Part shown: positions 26,284 through 37,700 of the stretch, piece by piece | How positions within the stretch are numbered: the stretch's first letter is position 1 | How the letters are laid out: the number at the start of each line of letters is the position of its first letter | Assembly: GCA_023231425.1 (NCBI GenBank) | Contig: JALNVI010000015.1 | Span: forward strand, 1-52,936 | DNA: 52,936 nucleotides | DNA from: Desulforhopalus sp. | GTDB lineage: Bacteria; Desulfobacterota; Desulfobulbia; Desulfobulbales; Desulfocapsaceae | Reading direction: 5' to 3' | The notes under the pieces: model-generated | The model's input: only the letters and a program-made list of their open reading frames with translations | Database searches by the model: none | Told to the model about the DNA's origin: nothing | Translations under genes and position numbers: made by a program

Positions 26284-28143
26284 TTAGGAAAACCAACTCC
26301 AAAAAGAGAGTCGCAGCCAGTCATACATATCTCTGGTCCAAATAGAAAAGAGATTTCTCTGATCTATAGTGATCTTCCCTATTCCCTCCATACCTGGTCG
26401 CAAACTGCTATCAATGGAGTCCAATTTCGCCTCAACCCGAAAATAGGTCCGCCCCTCTTCAGCCTTTGATATTGGAGTGATTTTAGAAATGGTGAACGTA
26501 TATTTCTTACCAGGCAATGAGGAGAGCACCAGGGCTCCCTGTTGTCCTAATTTAACATCCCTGATTCTTCTTTCATCAACTTTGAGTATAACCCGATACG
26601 CATCCAGGGGAGTCACCTCGAACAACACCTCCCCCTGCTCCACGGAACTGCCAAGACGCTGACTTAAATCGCCACTGACAACCAGGCCTGCAAAAGGTGC
26701 TTTTAAAAGAGTACGATCAAGTTTAGCCGTAATCAGATCAAGTTCAGCCTGGGATTGATCCAACTGTGCTTCAATTATCTTAGAGAGTGGCCTGTCATGT
26801 TTTGCAACCGCCTCTTGAAATTGTCGTTTAAGTTGCCGATGACCGCTCTTTTTAGAAAGACTAACCAGCCGTAAATCACGATCATCCAGTGCACAGAGTA
26901 ACTGTCCCTTTTCAACCAGGTCACCTGCTCTTGCGGGTGCCTGATCAATAAAGCCACTAAAAGGAACGACCACAGCCCGGCGAACCTCTCCTTCCAAAGC
27001 AATATCAGCAGACACCCGATAGTCTCCGTGCATAAAACTGAAAAAAATCACTAAAGCGGATATGAGCAACAATGCAAGTTTACGACCGATATACCCTTTA
27101 CCGAACAATCGCTCCAGCTGCTGCTGGCCAGCCTTTTTAATTTTTACAAATAATGGCCGATCGTTGAGATATTTATTCTCCAGAGCTGGACCAACCAACG
27201 ATATCACAGCTCTAAAAAACTCGACATCTCGATCTGTAAAGGGTTGCCCTGCGGCTCTTTCACAGGTTAGCCCACCATAATATCGATCCTTTCCATAAAG
27301 TGGAAATGTGACAATCGAAGCCATCGACTGTTGACGTGATAAAACTTCATGCTCACGATTTATCAACACCTCATCGTCAGTCGCGGGATAGATTATTTCT
27401 CGCCGTTGTGCAATGGCCTCATCCATCACCCGCTCAATAGCCCGGGTCAGGTTCATTTTCTTCCCGACATCCGAACTGTGTGAGACAGCTTGCAATTTCA
27501 GTCGTTTACCATATAAAAACCCCAGGCTGATCCGTTCACAATCGCCAGCCACTGCCAGTTCAGTGGTAAAAGCAGTCGCCGCTGACTCAAAAGTTTCTTT
27601 GTTAAGAGTTATTGCCAACATATCGACGGATGTCTTCAAGCGATGTAAAAGTGCCTGATTGTCATCAACTTGCTTACGTCGCACCAGCAATTCTAACCAG
27701 GCTGTACCCCATTGCAGTTTTTCCATAATCGACTTTAACTGGGATTCTGAGGCAGCCGAAACCTCCAGAGCAATCACACCATACAGGTTTTCATCCACCA
27801 TAATGGGATAGGCAATGGCATACTGATTTGCGACTTCCAACTCAGCCAGCAATCCACAATGTTCATCGAGCACCCTCTCAATCACATCTGACAAGAGTGA
27901 ACAGTTTGCGCCAGTTTCAGGCCAACGTGCAACTGGCGCAAACTGTTCACTCTTGCTTGCAACAATGAGTAAACTTTGGATAGCCCCTGCGATACTTTCA
28001 CTCTGCAATGTTAACCAGGATTGATAATACTCGTCCTCACTGCAAGCAGAGGTAAATGCACCCCATAATTCTGAGGATCTCTCCTGCTGATTGCCTGTCC
28101 CTGAAGATTCGTTACCCTCTATAGACTCAGATGTGTCAAACAT
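26284..28143 (-). CDS. GAF-domain protein fused through one membrane helix to a HlyD-type adaptor
   Basis: 619 residues. The N-terminal 345 residues look cytoplasmic and contain two GAF-like units (about 30-155 and 165-325; the second has MASIVTFPLYGKDRYYGGL). One membrane helix follows (about 355-371, LALLLISALVIFFSF). The C-terminal half is a periplasmic HlyD adaptor with a lipoyl half (VVPFSGFIDQAPARAGDLVEKG), a helical hairpin, second lipoyl half (LKAPFAGLVVSGDLSQRLGS) and a beta-barrel. The architecture suggests an adaptor gated by a cytoplasmic ligand; the ligand is unknown. The reading frame includes a perfect 25-bp inverted repeat (27892-27955). It begins the export-gene operon after the terminator at 28281-28326. 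Confidence 0.87.
   Translation of the reverse strand: MFDTSESIEGNESSGTGNQQERSSELWGAFTSACSEDEYYQSWLTLQSESIAGAIQSLLIVASKSEQFAPVARWPETGANCSLLSDVIERVLDEHCGLLAELEVANQYAIAYPIMVDENLYGVIALEVSAASESQLKSIMEKLQWGTAWLELLVRRKQVDDNQALLHRLKTSVDMLAITLNKETFESAATAFTTELAVAGDCERISLGFLYGKRLKLQAVSHSSDVGKKMNLTRAIERVMDEAIAQRREIIYPATDDEVLINREHEVLSRQQSMASIVTFPLYGKDRYYGGLTCERAAGQPFTDRDVEFFRAVISLVGPALENKYLNDRPLFVKIKKAGQQQLERLFGKGYIGRKLALLLISALVIFFSFMHGDYRVSADIALEGEVRRAVVVPFSGFIDQAPARAGDLVEKGQLLCALDDRDLRLVSLSKKSGHRQLKRQFQEAVAKHDRPLSKIIEAQLDQSQAELDLITAKLDRTLLKAPFAGLVVSGDLSQRLGSSVEQGEVLFEVTPLDAYRVILKVDERRIRDVKLGQQGALVLSSLPGKKYTFTISKITPISKAEEGRTYFRVEAKLDSIDSSLRPGMEGIGKITIDQRNLFSIWTRDMYDWLRLSFWSWFS
27892..27955. repeat. perfect 25-bp inverted repeat inside the GAF-HlyD gene
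   Basis: The arms 27892-27916 and 27931-27955 are exactly complementary, with a 14-nt spacer. It encodes the stretch around residues 63-84 (SKSEQFAPVARWPETGANCS), so symmetry is kept inside a coding sequence. A transcript would fold into a very stable hairpin with no T-run, so it is not a simple terminator. Confidence 0.9.
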
Positions 28144-28280
28144 TTTAATGGAGATAAAGTTTAAATATTAAATTTTTTATGAGTTTACCGAAAATACGAA
28201 AGTAAAACATCACCTTACCATAAACTCTTCAAATTTATTACAGAGACATTCACACATCAGCAGGAGAGGCTGACGGAAAC

Positions 28281-28326
28281 AAAAAATCCGCCATCGTCAT
28301 CACAGGAAGACTATGCCGGATTTTTT
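28281..28326 (-). terminator. terminator after the DUF3467 gene
   Basis: AAAAAATCCG (28281-28290 on the plus strand) pairs with CGGATTTTTT (28317-28326), extended inward by three more pairs beyond one mismatch. On the minus strand the stem ends in a T6 run 17 nt or more after the DUF3467 stop codon (28343). It can work in both directions. It separates the adhesin/DUF3467 transcript from the export genes, which would need their own promoter within 28144-28280; only weak -35/-10 matches are seen there. Confidence 0.78.
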
Positions 28327-28342
28327 ATGTGCGAGAATCGTT

Positions 28343-28675
28343 TCAATCTTTCTTTACTTCAGGGATGTTCAAATTTAATACTCCAAAGAGTTTTTCATAC
28401 TCATTCATCGTATTTGTAAGCAGAACGGCAAGTCTCTTTGCAGCATAGGGATTAAGCGTCATTCGATCTGATAATGCGACAGTTAAATCCTTTTGACCAG
28501 CATGCCAATTCTGATTCGTCCCAAAGAGTAAAGTGACTTCTTCGCGTGTACTTGAAACATTACATACATTTGCATAGGTACTGCGCATGTTTGAACCATC
28601 CCAATTAATTTTGGTCTGTTCCGGCTCTTGAACACCAGAGCTTTCTTCAACCGGGCTTGTTTCTTCTTTAGTCAT
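28343..28675 (-). CDS. DUF3467 domain protein
   Basis: 110-residue protein. After a charged 25-residue lead it has the DUF3467 pattern: NWDGSNMRSTYANVCNVSS, LLFGTNQNWHAGQ, then TVALSDRMTLNPYAAKRLA and a final helix. No signal peptide is seen, so it is probably cytoplasmic. The function of the family is not established. It follows the giant gene by 104 nt with no terminator between them, has AAAGGAG before its ATG, and is followed by a terminator. A chaperone-like or regulatory role for the giant protein is possible but unproven. Confidence 0.88.
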   Translation of the reverse strand: MTKEETSPVEESSGVQEPEQTKINWDGSNMRSTYANVCNVSSTREEVTLLFGTNQNWHAGQKDLTVALSDRMTLNPYAAKRLAVLLTNTMNEYEKLFGVLNLNIPEVKKD

Positions 28676-28779
28676 TACGTTTCTCCTTTTTGGACAATAT
28701 ATTATATATTAAACACTTACAAAACATCACTGCTACGTTTGCAGATGTATTCTGTAATCTCTTTTTCTCCTTTACTGCA

Positions 28780-31700
28780 TTATATCCGACAGGTATTCTG
28801 ATTTTTTATTTCTCGTGTAATAACTGGTGTTTGGACTAAAGGTTTATTCCATCGCACCTCGTTATTGTCTTTTTTTACTTCAAGATAATTATCAACCCAT
28901 CGCCAACTCTTGTTTTTCTGTTGATTCAGACGCTGCAAATCTTCGTTAAACAATCGTTTCTTTTTATTTTTACGACGTCCGGAAGCAACACTCCAGCCTG
29001 AGACTCCGGCAACTATCAGTTTTAAATCATTTCTACTCTCAGTTTGTAAAAATAGATGTTGATTACCCTCATTACTCGGTTTATCTGCACTATTATTGAC
29101 GTATAAATCAACCAACACTGGCATGTCAACTTCGTTAGACACCTGGTCAGAGTGAGTTCGCGCTCCCTGCGGAACGGGGATATCAGCCTGTGTTGCATAG
29201 TAACCCATCTCTTCACTTGCGACTGTCCCACCATGGTGACGAGCTGGTTCATCCTCATAGACAGAATGCCACATATCAAATTGATTCTGACCTGTGTAGC
29301 CACCGACTATATTTTTAACATCTCCTGAACTAAAGACATACGGGGAATAATTATTAAACCTCTCCGTCATAAACCTGAAAGTATTCCAGCCGTCATCATA
29401 AAAAATATCTTCGCTTAAATCTCCATAGAGTATGTCATTGCCAAGACCACCTATCAGGATATCCGAACCTGGGCCACCATCAAGGATATCGTCCCCACCA
29501 AATTCGTAGAAAGGCGTAATTGATGAAACTCTCCCTCCAGAAAAAGAGATACGTCCGTTATCACCTAGCAGGACATCGTCACCATTTTCGCCATACAATC
29601 TATCAGACCCCATGCCTCCGAGTAAGACATCATCACCACCTCCACCTCGTAACACATCGTCACCACCTATATTTCGAGGTTCAGTCACAACACTGGACAA
29701 CCTTCCTCCACTGAAAATGGCTATACCATTATCACCTAAAAGAACATCACGGCCATTACCACTTGTTACTCGGTCAGAGCCATCACCACCCATCAGGAGA
29801 TTGTTACCAGAGCCGCCATTTATGTCATCATTGCCTCCGGTTCTCGTTGATTCTGCAACGACCTGAGAAAGCCTTCCGCCGCTCAGTCGCACACTACCGT
29901 TATCTCCAAGAACGACATCAGCACCACTGCCACTGGTTATTCTATCGGAACCATCACCACCAATGAGGACGTTGTCACCAGAACCTCCATCTATAGTATC
30001 ATTGCCTCCCCTTCTTGTGGAACTCGCAATAATTTGAGATGCTTTTGCTCCACTCAGTCGTATACGGCCATTGTCGCCGAGGATTAGATCATCACCACGA
30101 CCGCCGGTAATTCTGTCGGAACCATCACCCCCCAAAAGTACATCGGCGAGTGTACTGCCCAAAATCCTATCTGCTCCACCACCTGTAGATGAGGTTGAGA
30201 TAAGCTCAACCAGCTTTCCTCCGCTTGATGTTGCCTGGCCATGGTCACCAACGAAAGCAACGCCTGTGTTCCAGTCTCTGGCATCAAGGAAATCTGAGCC
30301 AGCCTCACCAAATCCGACAACCAGGCCATCTGAGCCAGCACTCCTGTCATGGAGTGAAAGGCTATCATTACCAGCGCCAAGATAAACGGTTGTAATAGAA
30401 TTAGACGGAGAACCAAGCACGGTAACATCATCGTTGCCGCTCCCCAGTCCAAGATTAAAACCGCCAGTAAACGAACCGCCAGCTGTAAAAGCTATATCAG
30501 CTCTATTTACAGAGGTACCAAGACCATAAACTCCTTCCTGATCTATTGTTATTGTTCGGCCAATGGAACTTCCACGATCACTGATGTTCAAAGTATTGGT
30601 TCCTGTACCACCATCGAGCTGGAGGTCCCCAAGAATATTATCAAGGGTCCCGCCCATGTCAGGGGCATCGGAGGAGATGTTGAAGATGTCATTGCCCTCA
30701 CCACCCAATAACCGCGTCATCATGTGAGGATGTGTTGACTGAACCATAAACGTATCTGCACCTCGTCCACCATCCAATTCAAGGACTTCAAGTTCGCTCG
30801 GGAAAAGAGTTGTAACCAAACCCCCCTTAATTATCGTATCCCCCGTGACGATAAATTGATCGTTATTATCTGCGCCCACCCACTGCAAGACATCATGATC
30901 ATCCTCACTCACCATTCGGACGGAGATACTTTTGACCTCGTCAATATCAAAAACCTGTGATATTTGCCCTCCAGGTTCAAACCCTAAATCAGCTTCCACC
31001 GTGAGTGATCGGCCACCAGCCACCGAAGGGTTACTTTCTGACTCTATGATCCTGACATTGTCATCATCTGGGGTTCCGACAATATAGAGTACTCCATCTA
31101 CCAGCGAGACACCGGAAAGAAATGCCGATGATGTAAATTCTACCTGGCCGTTGTCATCATCCTGTAACGCTACTACGATGTCAAAAACACCCGGAGTGGC
31201 ATACGCGTGATCGAGACTAAAACTACGCCCTCCACCGACAATACTTTCCATGCTCAAGGCAGATCCATCACCCCAATTTACCGTTACGTCATGGGTATCG
31301 AGACTGCCTGGATCAATGAAAGAACCACCTACTGTTACGGTTTGGTTAGGTGGTAGCACAGCACCTGGGATGGCTGCACTGTTACTCTGGTCGATAAAGA
31401 CAGGAACCACGTTGTTCACCGTCACTGAGGTTGGGCCGACGGCATCAATAACGATGGCTTCGTTTGAATCAAGACCCACGAGCAGGTTTCCGATCAAGCC
31501 CGCGTTTGACACAGCGCTATCGACCGCCGATTGTATGTGATCGCGCAGTGCAGAGGCATCACCGAATTCGGCCGCAGTGACCGCAACGAGGAACGTAACT
31601 CCATTGAGTTCAAGGTTGAACGAAACATCCGAATTGAGGTTATCATTAATGCGAGCTCCCGCAATTACTGCTTCGGCAGCCGAGCTGTCAGCCAGCATAT

Positions 31701-34700
31701 CGTAGCGCAGGCCATCGATCACATCCTGGCCCGCCTCGAAATCGATCATGTTATTCGCATCAAGTTTTACCAGCACCTTGAAGACGGGGTTACGGTCCAA
31801 TTCACCAGCAACTCCGGCATTCGCATCCGTCAGGGCCAGATCAACCGCCGTTTGGACGTGGTTTGCCAGAGCCAAAGCAGAGGAAAGACCCTCGACCCTG
31901 AGGGTAACGGCCGTACCGTCATAGACCAGTTCAAAGAGAGTCGTGGCGATACCGTTCGTGAGGTCACGGGCCGCAGCAATTTCTGCCTCGGCACCCGTGG
32001 TATCAGCCAGCGTATGGCCGAGTTCAATCTCCAGGGCATCTCCAGCACCAACCTTCACCAGCACGTCTTCGGCAGCACCAAGATTCAACGCCTGAAGCTG
32101 GTCGTCAATGGTGCTTTGCAGATGCGTAGCCAGCTGATCCGCCGTGGCGAAGGAGCCAGCAAACACCATAACCGAAACACTGACACCGTCATAGACCATG
32201 TCAAAGCTGACCGCATCGATATCAAAATCGGTTCCGGTGCGAGCGTTGTCAATCAGGGCGACGGCCGCCGAGGTATCATTTAATGAATGTCCAAGCCCTA
32301 TTTGAAGCTGACCATTCACATCGAGGCTCAGAAGTACATCCCCGGCCTCAGTTAAACCGGCTAATTGCCTGTCGACTGCATCTTGCACGTGGCCAAGCAA
32401 CGCCTCGGCAGACGAGAAGCCTTCGACGTTGACAGAGACATTAGTCCCATCGTAGACCAAATCGAAGCTTGTAGCCGTCAATGAGTTTTCACCATCCCGC
32501 GCAGCAGCTATCGCGTCTTGGGCTGCCAAGGTATCGGCCAGGGTGTGAACGACCTCCCGTTCGCAGCCGAGCTTCGAGAACCCGCCATCGTCATCTGTCA
32601 ATGTTGCAGTAATGAAGAAATCATCTGTTGAGGTAACGGATGGATTGTCATCCTGATACTGATGGGACACAGTGAATGTTCGCGTCCCCGGATCAAAAGT
32701 AACGTTAGATATCAAGCCGGCATTACTGAGATCGATGGTTTCAACATTTCCGACTTCCAGGGGATTGCCCCAATCTATCGTTAGAGTATGAGTATCCAAT
32801 GAGCCGATATCAGTAAACCTGCCTGACAGGACAATCGAATCATTCTCATCGATAACCGTTTCATTAAGAGTCAAATTGACGAGATCAGGAGCCGTGTTGA
32901 CGACCGTCAACACGGTACTGGCAGTCAGGCTGACACCACCATCATCGTCCGCTACCGTAGCTGAGATCGTGTAAATATCGGAGGCGGTGGCAGAGGGGTT
33001 ATCATCCAGATACTGATGGGTCACACTGAACGTTCGGTTACCGCTGTCAAAGATGACGTTATGCGGTAAGTTCGCCTGTGCCAGATCGATAATTTCAACA
33101 TTCCCTGAGGACAAAGGATCGCCCCAATTGATCGACAGAATAAATGTATCTGCCGTACCTGCATCACCAATTTTCCCTAATAATGCAGCCAAACCGTTCT
33201 CGACGATCACGGAGCTGCTTAAACTGAGATCAATCACTTCAGGCGAAACATTATTCACCGTTACAGTGGTTGTTTCTGTATTGCTGCTGCCACCATCATC
33301 GTCAGTTATTTGAACTCCGATTGCAAACGAATCTGAGGCAGTGCCGCTTGGATCGTCGTCAATATATTGATGAGCCAGATCAAAATTGGTGGTTCCCTCA
33401 CTCAAATCGATCGTTTCCGCCGAACCATCGCCCCAAGTGACCTGCAAACTGAAGGTATCCAGGATACCGGGATCTGTGAGTGTGCCGGTTAGACGGGTGT
33501 CGCCATTTTCATCAATGGTGGTGGCTGCCAGATTACTCAGCTGCGGAGCAACATTGCGCACCAGCACGGTTTCACTGGCGGAGCCCATTTCCAAATCATC
33601 GTCGGTGACCACCATATTGATGGTATAGTTATCTGCAGCGGTTGCAGTGGGATTATCATCCGAATATTGGTGACTAAAGCTAAAGGTTTGGCTGCCTGTC
33701 GCACTGGCGGCCAACTCAACCGTCTCAATATTATTGGAAGTAAATGGATTCCCCCAGTTAATCGTCAATGACAGGGTATCAAGGGTGCCAGCATCGGCGA
33801 TGGTTCCAGTGACGGTGGCAATACCATTCTCATCAATCGCAGAGATCGGGTTGATAACAATCACAGGAGGCTCATTCAGGACCGTTACTTGCGTACTGTC
33901 TGCCCCGAAGCCACCATCGTCATCTCTGACCACCACATCAACCGTGTAAGTATCTTGCCTGGTGCCAGTGGGGTTATCGTCCAAATACTGGTGAGTAACC
34001 GAGAACTGACGGGTGTTGGTGTCGTATGCGACATTCGCACCAGAATTAGTTAGATCGATAATTTCACCGTTGACAGTGTCTCCCCAGTTAATTGTCAGGG
34101 AAAAGGTGTCCGCCGCACTGGGATCGGTGATGGTACCGGTTAAGGCAATCACACCGTTTTCTGCAACGTCGGCAATTGGGTCGAGAACAACCCCTGGATC
34201 ACTATTGGTCACAGTGAGTGAAGTGGCAGCCGAGTCAACCGTTGGACCATTAATGTAATGAACCCTGACAGAGACATTATTAATAATAGTATTGTCATCA
34301 ACCGGAATAGTGGGCAACTGCTGGAGATCATCCCAGGAGATACTGCCGGTGGCCGTACTGATACCACCATCTCCAAAGATCCCATCACCATTAATATCCC
34401 AAATGTAACTGCCAACCAGTCCTGCGTCCGCTCCAGTTGCTGTTGCCAAAAGGTCGAGTGTCTCACCCTCGGCGATGGTGTAAGGACCACCAGCCGAAAC
34501 CTGATCTGCAGAAACGCCGATGGAGACCTGATGCTGTCCGGAAAAGGTACTATTTAAGACGAAATCAGTAGAGGAGAAGTCCTCATCAACCGCAAACACC
34601 TGAATAGCAAAGGCTCCCAGGGTTTCATAGGTATGGGCAGCTGAAGTCGTACCGCTACCAAAGACCTCATAGGTGAATGGATCGCCTGCATCAAATGTTG

Positions 34701-37700
34701 CAGCATCCCAAACAACGCGCCACTCAGTAACGCGATCGTCACCGGGGTCTTCTGCTCCAAAGAAAATGTCATAGGGAACACCGAGCAATCCATCCCCATT
34801 CACGTCCGGCAGATTAAGCAACGGCTGATCTTCTCCCCGCACGCTGACGGCTGGCGCCGTGTTGGAAATTGTAAGAGTCGTAAATGCTTCGGAAGTCCCT
34901 TGATCATTGGTGGCACTCACGCCAATCTGAACCGTACCCTGGTCATTGATGCCAAAGTCAACCAGCTGAGCCCAGGTGAGGGTCATAGTCTCGCGGAAGG
35001 ACGTGTCACCGAGACTGCTTCCAACCACCTCACCAAAGCGACCATCTCCGTCGATATCCCAAGTCACTGCTTCGTCCAGAGAGAATCCGAGGGGATCGAC
35101 TTCTATCTCGAAGGTGACGGAATCGCCCTCGAAGATACTGGGAGTGCCAATGAAAGTAACAAATGGCGGTGCCACCACCTGAACACCCTCAAAGGTGTCG
35201 TAGGCAACCAAACCCATCAAACCTGGTGTGGTTACTCGAATATCACCCATATTTTGATTCGGCGAACCAGGGGCAAAATCCATCTGTTGCGGATTGAACA
35301 ACAAAGTATCCCCTTCGCTTTGGGGTACATTGTTCGGATCATCCCCATGGGCCACGACAATCGCGTTGGGATCGGTGGAGTTTGGCAGACTCGCTCCTGA
35401 TACTCGAACCGTATCTTGCCCTGAGCCACCGCTGACTTCCGTTCTGGAGTCTTGACCGGTAAAGGAGATGACGATGGTATCGTCATCTTCCTCGCCATTG
35501 ATCAAAACACTGGTGCCGGGAGTATTGGAGCGTAATTGGGCCTGGTCATTACCACTACCGAGATTGACGATAGTAGTTGGATCGAGCAAATCAGCTGGCC
35601 TGGCTAAATTCAGATCCTGCAATACCACAAAGTCATTGCCCCCTCCTGTACTCAGAGTGGTGGTAACCACCTCTGGCCCAGGTGCCTTGACGAGGGTAAT
35701 GGTATCGTCTCCACCCCCGGTGGTAACAGTCAGAGCCTCGATTGCCTCGAAATCTGTCAGGAAACGAATCGGTTCCGGCAAGGTATTGCCAAAGGCAAGG
35801 TTGGTAAATTCCACCAGACCGAGAGTGCTCCCCGCAAAAATACTTTCGCCAGTGGTAACAAAGGCCAAAGGACCAGGTGCTTCCAATCCCTGGGTGCCGC
35901 CGACATTATTACGTAACAACTGAGCAAACTGTAACGTACCCGTGGATACATCGGAAATTTGGAATACGGCAAGGGCGTTACTCTCTTCGCCACTGGCCAC
36001 CAGATAATTACCATCAGGGGTAAGCTTGACAGAGCTGGCTCCGGCCAGACCACGGACGCCGTTGACACCATTTTGCAGAGTTTCAACAAGAGTGAGAGTG
36101 TTGGTAACGGAATCACGTTCAAACACCGAGATACTGTTACTGCTACTACCACTAACGTAAATAAAATGATCATTTTGGCTGACAGCAACGGAACTGACGC
36201 CGTCCAACCCATCCAGGAAAACCTGATTGCCAAGACTATTTGTAATTAACTCACCATCGGTCAAGGTCTGGAGAGCTGCAGACAAGTCGGCCGTTTCCAG
36301 CACCCTTAAGGTGTCCGTGTTTTCACCAGGGGCGTAAAGGAGTGTGCCATCCTGGCTGAGAGTTAACTTGCCGGGAGCCGATCCGGCAAACGACTCTTCA
36401 AACGTCAACTCACCGCTAACCGCATCAATTGTGTAGACAGACAGAGCAGTGCTGCCATTAGCATACAAGTGATTGTTACCGATAACTATAGACTCAACAC
36501 CGTCAATCACGCCAGGAGCATTGCCCTGAAAGGTGAGATTCCCGGTAGAATCATCCCGCTGAAAGATTGAGATTTTAGCATCTGCGTTACCTGCAACGTA
36601 GAGGTAGGAACCATCTTCGGAGAGGGCGATATCAGTGACACCGCTCAGACCATCAAGCGTAACAATGCTGCCAGCAGTATCGACGACGACATCACCGTCC
36701 TTAAAGAACTGACGCTGGCTCAGGTCGTCTGCATTAACCACCACCAGAGCATCTTGATCACTATTGACGCCATAGACCTGATCAGACGATGCCACAGTAA
36801 TTGCATCAAATCCAGTGAGTTGATCAACAACCGGGCTCTCTGCTCGGGTAAGGCGGATATAGGCCACTTCATTGTTTGCCAGCGCTCTTGGAGCGTTGGT
36901 GTCAGAGTCGCCATCGCCATCATCTATGTAAAAATCACCAACCGATGCATTAATCAAGGCATTGCCCACGGGAATAAGCGTACCCCAGACTCCGCCTGCT
37001 TCCAGGGCGTCGAGCTCCTGAATTCCCCCCTTACCGCCAAAAAGACTGTTTGTCGCAGCACCACCATAGAGAAGATTTTGAGAATAGGTGGGGTCTGTAT
37101 AATTATCAAGAAGCACACCCAATTTTGGCGCCTCAAGGTTGAAACTAGTCAGGTTAAAGAACAGTAACAGGTCATAGTTTGTAAAATTATCTACACCACT
37201 GCCCAGATTGTTTGTATTAAGATCGAGACGCATGACAGCAGCGATAGCATCCGAATCACTTGCAGCCAATGGGTCTATTTTATCGGTTGCTGGATCTGCA
37301 TCGAAGGCAAGACCATTAAACAGACCATAGAGTTCACTACCGCCTATGAGGTCAGCAATATAGGGAGTATAACAGGTTGTATTTGTAGAATTTTTCAGAA
37401 ATGTGTTGGCTGCCTGGAAACCGTCGAATGTCTCGGCCGTGTTCCCCGTAGGATCATCCAGGACGGTATTACTTCCCAGAATGAATCGGCCAACGCCACC
37501 GCCTTGAGCACTACCTCCACCTGAACCACCATCGACATTTATTTCTGTTTTGTCATCCGCATAAACCGCAGTTCCGTAAAGCTTGATGGTGCCGCCAGCA
37601 CCGCCAGCACCGTTACCACCGTCACCACCGTAACCACCACTTGCGCCATCGCCGCCATCGCCACCATCACCACCGGCACCACCATTACCACCATTTTTGT

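Noticed and set aside
31531..32283. 250-codon plus-strand open frame opposite the giant gene
   Set aside because: Shadow frame of the repeat module on the other strand; its repetitiveness mirrors the real coding frame. The same holds for other long plus-strand frames between 29 and 52 kb, such as 47465-48037.
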